From positions 310,001-374,000 of the forward strand of contig KQ964258.1 in assembly GCA_001566295.1 (NCBI GenBank): a DNA stretch of 64,000 bases, in the 5' to 3' direction. Positions 56,045 through 64,000 of the stretch are shown in pieces. The translations under genes and the position numbers were made by a program. The first letter of the stretch is position 1, and the number at the start of each line of letters is the position of its first letter. The notes below the pieces were generated by a model that ran no database searches, was not told where the DNA came from, and saw only the letters and a list, made by a program, of their open reading frames with translations. This DNA is from Microdochium bolleyi (taxonomy: Eukaryota > Ascomycota > Sordariomycetes > Xylariales > Microdochiaceae).

Positions 56045-57764
56045 ATGGACGATATCTCCAAGGCTCTGCGTGATTTCCTCAGCTCCCACGGAGCCTCAAC
56101 CTTTTCTTGTGGAGGGAGCATCCCGATGAAGCCCAGCCATGCTCCCGGACAAGATCAACACCAACATCCGCACTCCTGCCCTCCAGTGACAGCCCGATGG
56201 ACTGGCACTGGGGGAGACCATCACATTACATTCCCTCTCGAGGGTGAGGATGCCGCGCGCCTGCCTGCCCTCGTGCGAGACTGTGTGCCTGCGACCTTTG
56301 GCAAGGACGACGAGGATGTGCTCGACCCTACCTACCGCAGCGCCGTCGCCATGGACACGTCCAAATTTGCTGTCGACTTTGATCCATACATTCTCGGCAT
56401 CGTTGATCAGCTCTAGAGTGTGCTGCTCCCACACGTCGGTGCTGTCGAGGACGTAGAAGCGTGCGTACAGCAGGGCTTGAGACAGAGTGTCGTCGCAGAG
56501 TTGTACAAGCTCAACGTCAGTCCCCTATTTCACAGAAACCCGAGACCCGGCATAACTCGCAAATACTGATAACCTGTTCGTCCGAGCAGATCTACGAGTC
56601 CCCCTCGGGTTTTTTCAAGAGCCACGTCGACACCCCGCGCCACGAGACCCAGTTCGGGTCGCTCGTCGTCTGCCTGCCTCACCCGCACCAGGGCGGCGGC
56701 CTGGTCGTCCGCCACGCCGGCAAGGACGTGACGTTTGACTGGAGCAGCACCGAGGGTGCCGTCCAGTGGGCCGCCTTCTACAGCGACTGCGAGCACGAGA
56801 TCCTCAACGTCACCGAGGGCGCCCGCGTGACGCTGACGTACAACCTCTACGCGCGCACGCACCCCGCGGACCTGGAGGGCCTGCTCGGCCAGGAGCTCGC
56901 GCCCGTCGACGTGCAGAGCCTGCCGCTCTACGAGGTCGTGCGGGCGGCGATGGCGGACCCGGCGTACAAGACAGAAGGTGCGTGTGACCTCTTTTGGTGT
57001 GCTCGCGGAAACGGCCCCATGTATCGCGCGGACGTTGGGGATTTCGCTTACTTGCATAACCGTCCGTCAGACTAAGATTCTCCTCTCATTTCGTTTTTAT
57101 CCGCAGGTGGGACTCTGGGTGTATTCTGCTCGCATGCCTATCCACTGAGCCACGAACAAACAAAGGTCCCAATCTGGCCCGAGGACGGGGAGGCCATCGA
57201 CATACCAAACACATCCATGGTTCTAAAGGGCACCGACCTCGCAGTCGTCTCGGTCTTCAAGGCCCTGGGGATGGTCGTGCAAGTCAAGTCCATCCTCCAG
57301 GGTAAGAACACGCTCAGGCACTGTTACTTCTACCATGGCGACGACGAGGACTGGCCTGGCGACCGCCAGTCCGACCACTTGGGCCAGACGCTCGTCACCG
57401 AGGAGGGCGGACACGACTGCGCAGAGATCGAGCATATTATGGAGGCCTTTGGGGATGAGCTGAGAGACGTCACGTGGCTCACGGACGTGAAACACAATGA
57501 TGGGCACTTTGTCCATCTTACCGTAAGCCCTTCTGCCCCAATCCTCTCCATTCTTTGTCTCTCCTCTATTTCTTTAGGAGACCTTTCTTCTTGCTGGTCA
57601 GCTCGTGTGGCTTGTTACTCCGCCAGACGGGATACAATGAACTAACCTGCATGGGCCGGCCTGCTTAGTATGGAAACGAGCCGGGCGTCATGAAGCACTA
57701 CACGCAGGCCGCGATCCTCGTCACGGTGCCGCCTTCAGCGGAGCGCTCTCGCCTCTCGTCCTGA
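56045..57764 (+). pseudogene. 2OG-Fe(II) oxygenase gene interrupted by an in-frame TAG
   Basis: Exons 56045-56515, 56590-56977, 57107-57522 and 57669-57764 splice in phase to 457 codons, but codon 124 (56414-56416) is TAG. Conserved sequence continues in frame right after it (ELYKLN|IYES, FFKSHVDTPRHETQFGSLVVCLP), with the iron-binding HVD (His-x-Asp). WAAFYSDCEHEILNVTEGARVTLTYNL supplies the distal His and the 2OG-binding Arg. The C-terminal GGTLGVFCSHAYP and YGNEPGVMKHYTQAAILVTVPP are also intact. The family hydroxylates proteins or small molecules. Everything except this stop looks functional, so the break is recent, a sequencing error, or bypassed by readthrough. Confidence 0.75.
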
Positions 57765-59526
57765 TGATTCAAAGCTTGGGTCCCTGATCGACCTGCCATC
57801 GCTCGAGCAGTGGTAATTGCCAATCGAACGTCAGACATGCTCGTCCGAGCCCAGGACGCGGTATGAGTGGATTTCCTCGAGACCCTTTCGCTTTGATTAT
57901 GACAACTCGGCAGAAACTTGATCTCCCTGCTGTAGCTTCGTGTAGCACCCCAGGAGAAAGGAATTTTACTGTTCACAGGAAGACGCTGGAGGTGCGGTAT
58001 TGGCTGGTCAAGAGGTTGTCTTTTTCAGATCATGACATGTGATTGAGCCGCTCTAGTTTGGTACCTCCAGCTGTCGCTCGGCCATGGTGAATCCGCTGAG
58101 TCATGGCCAACTTCGATATGGAGTATTGCGCCTTCGCAAAGCTCATCTACAGTTCTCCGATTTTTGTATCCTCTGTTCTTTTCCTTTCTTTCCATCTCTG
58201 TTTCCTTCAAACAAGATTGAAGGTCTTTTTCACTGGATTCAAAGAATGAGGAAACTCAAAACCACAAGTCCGTGGCGCTGGTCGGCGAGAAAATCAGCAT
58301 GTCAACTCTGGAGGCTTGTAGCTGAACGAGACTGCAGCCCTTGGAGATGTCTACTGGCTAGGAAGACACGTTTTGGTGTCATTCAGACCTGGTGCAGAGT
58401 ATTTGAAATACGAAGGCTGTTGGAGCAAGTTACCACGAGCCAGCAGAACTGTCATGAAAACTACGTACACCAAGGTCACTAGCCCAGATGCTTTTCCTTT
58501 TTATTCAAGTTCTGGAAAACTCCACGTCGTGATACAATTTGTGTTCTTCCTTCTCTTTTCTTCTGTTTTTCCTTTCTTTTCTGGAAGATTCTGCGCTGCT
58601 CGAACGCGAATCCCTTCTCAACAGTCTCGTGCGACTGTGAGTTTCACTTGTACACTGTCCTATTTATTATTGTGTTATTCGTCTCGAATCACTCTCACCG
58701 AGTGGTCGACCCTTGGTTATTTGTTGTTTTGCTCTTGCTTTTTCTGTCAAGCGTCACCGCACCAAGACTTGCCATGTTTTGTGAAGATATTGGTTCGTCA
58801 GCGAACAGTGATCATTGCTAATCTTGCTGCAAGCTGCCCATAGCTTAGTGTGTTCTATCATTTTCCCTTTCCTTGTTACTGCTGGAGGCCCATTTTTGCA
58901 CAGACTCCAATAAAGACGAAGAAAATGGATAACAATCTAAAAATGACTTTTCTCAATCGTGGATTGCTCACTACGGGGTATCTAAAGATGTCCTCCAAGG
59001 CGCTCCATGTTGGCCAGTAGCATTAATTAGAGATCCGCGAACGGCGAGACCATGACGCTGCTGCTGCTGCCATCGCATGCGCTCAAGTCCGAGAGGGAGA
59101 GAGAAAGAAATGCCATCACCAGAACTCCTGCGCTCACGCCGTAAATGTTGACCTGAGAAAGGTTGTATGCAGAGGAAGAGGAGATGAGGAAGTCTATCGC
59201 GATGCAGAAAGATGCAAGGTCCGACTTTTCAGGGAAGCGTGCTCTTGTCGCGCCTCCGTGTTGAAAGAGGTGATTGGTCTGAGATGACCGGTTGGTGAGT
59301 GCAGCCTGATGCTGAGGCTGCAAGCTCACACAAACATAGATTTGAGGTGTGGTTGACAAGTGCGACAGCGCAAATGTCGAGGCTGCCGTCTGAAAAGAGG
59401 CAGGAAACGTTGTGAGAGTCATGTGGGGGCGCTGACAGTGTTGGTGCCAGATTGCGCTCGTGGGCTCGTGGCTATGCGCCATGCGAGGCTGAGCGCCTTG
59501 CGGGTGAGACAGAAGCCCGCTAGAAC
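57765..59526. other. 1.8-kb intergenic region
   Basis: No gene supported. T-rich stretches occur around 58160-58230 and 58500-58600. A 151-codon minus-strand frame (59027-59482) has one hydrophobic patch and no motif; I do not annotate it. Confidence 0.45.
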
Positions 59527-59793
59527 TTAGGCGGCCATGGAGCCCTCGCCGTAGCAGACCTTGATCTTGTCGTCGTAGAAGGAGACGGTGTCTCGCGACT
59601 GGGCGAAGTCTGGGTCATCCTTCTCTGCACCGGCGTGCTGCTTCCAGGGCTGGGAGAGCTTCTCTTGCTCCATGGCGGCCTGGACCCAGGAGGGAAGCTG
59701 GGTGGTGGCGGATACGGAGTGGTCTGTGGAGGAGGTGGTGCTGGCGGGCGTGGCCAGAGGGCCGGCGTCCGACTCTGCCCGTGCGGATACCAT
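59527..59793 (-). CDS. Small hypothetical protein
   Basis: 88 aa, no signal peptide. Ser/Thr-rich N-terminus, then a well-composed segment: LPSWVQAAMEQEKLSQPWKQ, followed by KDDPDFAQSRDTVSFYDDKIKVCYGEG. The frame is open far upstream, but the ATG at 59793 has good context and the sequence before it is Pro/His-rich leader. No family recognised. The amphipathic helix with two Trp and the acidic end suggest a small soluble protein. Confidence 0.5.
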   Translation of the reverse strand: MVSARAESDAGPLATPASTTSSTDHSVSATTQLPSWVQAAMEQEKLSQPWKQHAGAEKDDPDFAQSRDTVSFYDDKIKVCYGEGSMAA

Positions 59794-60319
59794 GGTCGAG
59801 GAAGGGTGAGGAGGGAGGAGAGATGTGTGAAGGTTGTGCGTGCTCGAGGTCGGGGGAAAGAAGGCAGGAGCAGTGAGACGGCTGCCAGAGCAATGATATA
59901 TGAGGTGTGGCTTTGGTGGATAGCGTGGCCCTGCTATCAGGGGCGAGGTACAAGTTGGGTACCTCAGAACGATACGGACTTGAGGAGGGCCAGGCTCGTT
60001 GGGGCGGGCTTGCAGGTGCTCAGGTGCTCTGGTGGCCAGGTGCTTTCTCCAGGGCTGGCGCGCGGTGGGGGCGGGAGTCTCGGGAGTCCGTGGCTGCAGC
60101 ACTGCAAGTCCCCGAGCAGGGATTGTCGCGTGCCTGCCCTTGATGGCTCCATGGCGAGCATGGCTCCAGGGTTGCCTGCAGCTTCGCGGCATCAGTCACC
60201 TGCAAGTGCGAACACAAAGATCCCTACGGCTTCCAGACCTCCATTTCTTCCCTCCGCCATGCTCATCATCTCAACTCCCTTGATCCTTCCTCCTTATCCC
60301 TCACCGCCCTTTACATATT
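59794..60319. other. Divergent promoter region
   Basis: Between the small hypothetical gene and the AsaB/CmcJ-like oxygenase gene. Nothing further recognised. Confidence 0.5.
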
Positions 60320-61468
60320 ATGGCCTGCGGAACCGTTCAGGCCAGGGTCGACTACCTCAAGCGACTGCCTCTCTACCAGGTCGAGAAGCCCTTCCAGCTC
60401 TTTATCCCGATAGAACCGGACGCCAAAGACCAACGCCCCTCCAACCTTGAGTTTGAGTCTAAGGAGGTTACATTTCACGATGTCCGGGACCAGCTCTCCG
60501 ACTGTCGGCTCGACTCCCACGGCTTCCAGCTGCTCCGCCACCCCACCGGTCTGCCCTCTGCATCCTTCGAAAACCGCGGGCTTGTCGAGTCGGTCTACTT
60601 TGACGAGGTCAGAGACATACTGAAGACAGTCGACGGGGGTTATGATAAGATCTTCATCTTCGACTGGCGCGTTAGTCCCCTCCCACCTGTACCCGTGAGA
60701 CATTGTGATAGCTGACTGTGCCTTGGTTGCATAGCTGCGAGATGCCGGCAGGCCACGCGCCGGCCACGAGTTCGACATGAACGATCTGACAACATGGCTG
60801 CGGCCCTCACCTACAGCCCACATCGGTAAAGCTCACGATGGCTGCACCTCGTAGCATCCGCCGCTGACCGCTGCGCCCCTCGTAGACCAGAGCGACCGTG
60901 CGGTTCTCCACCGCATCATGCTCCACCTCCCGGCAGAAGCCCCGAGACTTCTCCAGGGAAGGGTGCGCATTGTCAAGTCAGAAATCCACCAGACCCCGCG
61001 TGCGACGGAAGAGCCCGCAAACTAATGAACTGGGGGCTCTAGTGTTTGGCGCCCGCTCGACCACGTTATCCAAGACTACCCGCTGGCATTCTGCGACCCG
61101 AGCTCGGTGCCGGAATCGGACCTCGTCGAGTGCGACCACGTTCGCCGCAAGTTCAAGGGCGCGAACCTATACGCACATCATGGGGAAGAACACAAGTGGT
61201 GCTACGTAGGGAATCATGAGCCCGACGAGGCACTTCTCATCAAGATGTTTGACTCGGATAGTTCTGTCGCAGCAAGAAGTAGGCCTCCCTGACGCAATGC
61301 TTAATGGTTTGCCATGCCGAGGCAGATGCGCACTGGACGCACACAGGCTAACACACTTCGCTAGGGCTGCTGCATGCATCCTTCCGGCACCCGTCGGCGG
61401 CGGCTGACTGCCAACCACGGAAAAGCATTGAAGTACGCGCGCTGCTGTTCAACTATCCGGAGATATGA
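60320..61468 (+). CDS. AsaB/CmcJ-family hydroxylase/desaturase-like protein
   Basis: 290 aa from exons 60320-60670, 60735-60825, 60886-60976, 61043-61278 and 61365-61468; all junction phases agree. Members act as oxygenases or desaturases in secondary metabolism (cephamycin CmcJ, aspirochlorine AsaB, novofumigatonin NvfI). Typical motifs: the start TVQARVDYLKR, HGFQLLRHPTG, then YDKIFIFDWRLRDAG. Further on come HIDQS, LQGRVRIVNVWRPL, DHVIQDYPLAFCD, a Trp in HKWCYVGNHEPDEALLIKMFDS, and the end LLHASFRHPSA...SIEVRALLF. WRPL and the late HxSF...RESIEVR-type ending are hallmarks. Exons 2 and 3 are only 91 nt each. Skipping intron 4 would meet a stop ten nt later, so splicing there is needed for the conserved C-terminus. 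Confidence 0.85.
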
Positions 61469-63085
61469 CCTCTGCAGCCGCCCAGCACTATCAGATGCTA
61501 CAGGCCATACCCAATACCTACCTGCATGATGATATCGGCATGATGATATCGGCATGATGATATCGGCATGATGATATCGGCATGATGATGCACAACACCA
61601 TGCCTGCCAAGTATGGTTGCGGTTACACGACAGATCGTATGTAAAACGCAGCCACCGAAACTAGCATATCCGGAGGGTGATCCTTAACACCAGAAACTCT
61701 GTCGAAACCTGCTTGACTCTGCGGTGGGATCATTTCATGCTCGGCACAATGAGGCGCCTTCCACGTTCTCGCCGACGTCAATGAAAGACTGCGCCCCGCG
61801 GCCTTCCCGATCAGCCACTTGCAAAAGAGCTCAGCGATGGGATATGGTTTCCGCTGTCCTGTGTGGATGGTCGACAGCATCGGCCCAGATCTGGCCTGAA
61901 TTGAGATTGGGGGCGGGAGGGTCGAGCGTCTCCATCAGCAATACCTAGCCGCTCGCGTGCTCCGAGCCCACCCATTGTGAGACAACACATACGGACATCA
62001 ATCGCTTCGTTACAGATGCAAGTCTCGACGTAATCAGAAGGCTGACATGGTGGACGGGTGTGCCATACCCGGGCGGGGCCATGCTTGGTGTACATCATGA
62101 CGCTGCTATTTCCACCCGAATGACGGCAACGAGGCACACAGACCGACATGAGTAGACCGTCGAGTCTCTGACGACACGTCGCTGTGCTCCGAGTCGCGTG
62201 GTGCAGCACGTTGGACACCGCCACGCGGGTGCAGGATGTGCACAGATGAGTCCGGATCTCTTCGCCGCTATCGGGACCAGGTCCAGACCGCATCTGTGCA
62301 GCTCCTGGAAGACCACAACGGCGTCAGCGCCGCAGAGCACGACTGTGCTCTGTGACCCCTGGGCTAGCGTGCTCTGGTGTCCACCACGAATTGCCCAACA
62401 TGGACACCGGGAGCGTGTCTGATTGGCTGGGATCACGGCTAGCTATCAGGTACTGCTCAAGTCTCTCAGGACTCCCTCCGCGCGGTTCCGTGTTCTTCCC
62501 AAGTCTGAGGCATGGAGGTGGAACCCACTGCACCAGGCATGTTTCGCCCCATCTGCGGTCTTGTCCAGCAGTATATCCCGGGCGATTGAAAACGACTTCC
62601 GCAATCTCAAGATAACGTACGTCGTCGAACTTGGCTATGCCATGTCTATTCGGGCTATCTTCAATGTCGCACGCCGGGGTAGGCAGTGCTTCGGGTGAGC
62701 TCTGGACCAGCTGGTACACTACCTTGTGTGTCGCACATTGGAGGCAGAGAATGACCGTGTGGGACATCCAGGATCGACAGTTGATGCCCCGATATCAAGA
62801 AATGGGCATGAATACGTGAAGCGCACCAGGATCTTGTACAACAACAAAGACTTTCTGACTAGTTTATGAAGAGTTCTGCCCAACCACATAGTCCAGCCAA
62901 GCTTCAATAGCCCGGCGTAAGGAAAAGCCAATACACGCTCGCTCGCTTGCAGTCGTCCGATGTGTCAGTCTAGTATCGTAAATCGCTTCCCGGAAACTCC
63001 CCATGAAAGCAAGCAAAGACAACATACAATTTGAAGAAGTGTCGCCCGCGATAGGAAAAAAGGAATAAAAAAACAAGTCATCGTC
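61469..63085. other. 1.6-kb intergenic region
   Basis: No gene recognised. A 14-nt tandem repeat lies at 61526-61590. Several frames of 80-160 codons on both strands have no motif. Confidence 0.5.
61526..61590 (+). repeat. 14-nt tandem repeat, four perfect copies
   Basis: Unit ATGATGATATCGGC at 61526, 61540, 61554 and 61568, plus a partial fifth (ATGATGATG). It starts about 55 nt after the oxygenase stop codon, so it is probably in the 3' UTR or just beyond it. A minisatellite, not a CRISPR array: the units are contiguous without spacers. Confidence 0.85.
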
Positions 63086-64000
63086 TCATTGCCCGTGACG
63101 CGTGTTCTGCTGGTGGTGGTAATTGACCCCACCGTCATTGCCGTGGCCGTGCAAGCTGTTGTTACCACCGCTGATGTTGTTGTTGTGGTTGTTGGTGGTG
63201 GAATTGGCATCCACTCCCCCGTAGAGGTTCATGCTTTGGTGCCAGACATGCTGCATCTCCTGTACCTCGAATGGGTTAAACCTAAGATTGCTGCTTGCGT
63301 TGTACTGCGCCGTCACCATGGTGCTGTACGGGTTGCTGGGGGATGTCATGTCATTAGCCGCGGAGGTGCTCAGCAGGTCGCTCTCCGAGTCTGCTTCCCA
63401 CGACAGGAATCCCGACACGGACGATGCCGTCTCGCTGGACGGCACGTCGAAGCGGTACATTCTCTCCCCCATCCCCACGGTGATGTTGCCGTCCATATCA
63501 ACGACCGGGCTCTGCGTTGTGTAGGCGAGCGATGAAGAGCTAGCGATACCGCTATCAATAGCCATCGAGGAAGTACCAGCACCAGTAGTACTTTCTTCCC
63601 TCGAAGGCACAGCGACAGCGCCTGAAGCTGCCCAGCGGTCAAACAGCTGCTGGAACGCTCTGGATATCACTTGCTCTCGCCACGCTTGGATGTCTCTCGT
63701 GCCAGACGGCGGGTTCCAGGACACAGCACCGCTAGTCTCTAAGACCGATGTCAAGATGCTAGGGCCATTGTTGGCAAGGAATGCCTGGTAGACAAAGGCA
63801 TTCCTCAACAGCGCACTATCAATGTATGCCGATGCCGGTCGGGGGTGGCCCGGGAAGAGGATATCCCACATCCCAAACCATTGATCTTCTGGCGACTGGG
63901 TCGCCGGCGCTTTCCGGCTGAGGGCACGCTTCTGTCCCTCGGTGATGCCCTCAGGCTTGCTTTTCTGACTGGGCGCACAACTTGCACTTATAATGTGTGC
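63086..64000 (-). CDS. Fungal C2H2-type regulator-like protein, 3' part (partial)
   Basis: The open frame runs from the stop at 63086 to the right edge of the window, so the 5' part is missing. The 304 visible residues start KSKPEGITEGQKRALSRKAPATQ and continue EDQWFGMWDILFPGHPRPASAYIDS. The block GITEGQ-x(n)-RR/RK-x(n)-W-x(3)-ILFPG-x(n)-P-x-SxYID is common in fungal proteins with C2H2-type N-termini, which points to a regulator. The rest is Ser/Thr-rich and ends in an Asn/His/Gly-rich tail (NSTTNNHNNNISGGNNSLHG). Exon boundaries near the edge are uncertain. The zinc fingers, if present, lie outside the window. Confidence 0.6.
   Translation of the reverse strand, partial: AHIISASCAPSQKSKPEGITEGQKRALSRKAPATQSPEDQWFGMWDILFPGHPRPASAYIDSALLRNAFVYQAFLANNGPSILTSVLETSGAVSWNPPSGTRDIQAWREQVISRAFQQLFDRWAASGAVAVPSREESTTGAGTSSMAIDSGIASSSSLAYTTQSPVVDMDGNITVGMGERMYRFDVPSSETASSVSGFLSWEADSESDLLSTSAANDMTSPSNPYSTMVTAQYNASSNLRFNPFEVQEMQHVWHQSMNLYGGVDANSTTNNHNNNISGGNNSLHGHGNDGGVNYHHQQNTRHGQ

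Noticed and set aside
59027..59482. 151-codon minus-strand frame with a hydrophobic patch
   Set aside because: No homology signal, Ser/His/Gln-rich, no convincing promoter or start context. The patch alone is not enough to call a gene.
61526..61590. Short regular repeats considered as a CRISPR array
   Set aside because: Units are directly contiguous with no spacers, and the genome is eukaryotic. A simple minisatellite.

Overview
The window is nuclear DNA from a filamentous ascomycete, probably a Pezizomycotina fungus such as a Sordariomycete. It is GC-rich. Genes lie singly on both strands and carry short GT-AG introns of about 50-140 nt. The families are fungal: a Cyp51A-type sterol demethylase, a HET-ankyrin protein, a velvet-domain regulator, a LAC4/LAC12-like pair, an AsaB/CmcJ-type oxygenase and several small secreted cysteine-containing proteins. 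I found no tRNA, rRNA, CRISPR array or recognisable transposon.

Layout. 1-9.5 kb: a three-exon lanosterol 14-alpha-demethylase of the Cyp51A type, a small membrane protein, a fungal seven-helix receptor on the minus strand, a gene-free 2.5 kb, and a hotdog-fold thioesterase. 10.8-13.0 kb: a ten-exon aldehyde dehydrogenase with a 15-nt microexon. 14.3-16.1 kb: an intronless HET-ankyrin protein. 17.7-24.6 kb: a possible one-helix membrane protein, three secreted proteins (NTF2-like, cysteine-containing unknown, WD-like) and one unknown intracellular protein. 26.1-31.0 kb: a D-erythronate-dehydrogenase-like enzyme and a velvet-domain protein carrying four 30-residue repeats. 33.1-37.9 kb: a knottin-like secreted protein, a TAP-like secreted peptidase and an NAD(P)-binding reductase.

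38.4-45.4 kb is the most distinctive stretch. Four intronless, strongly diverged paralogs share an F-box-like start and a C-terminal CxxC-x(n)-G-x-C-R module. A fifth copy has lost the whole middle of the protein. The family arose by local duplication and inversion.

46.6-54.8 kb: a secreted IgE-binding-like protein, then an intracellular GH2 beta-galactosidase and a lactose-permease-type sugar transporter transcribed away from each other over a shared 2-kb promoter. That promoter holds a dense cluster of CreA-type motifs. 56.0-61.5 kb: a 2OG-Fe(II) oxygenase gene broken by an in-frame stop codon, and an apparently intact AsaB/CmcJ-like oxygenase gene. The right edge holds the 3' part of a gene resembling fungal C2H2-type regulators; its 5' part lies beyond the window.

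Exon structures were built by eye from splice consensus, phase and family similarity. Every spliced model given keeps frame to its stop, apart from the broken oxygenase. Family names rest on recognised motifs, not on a database search.
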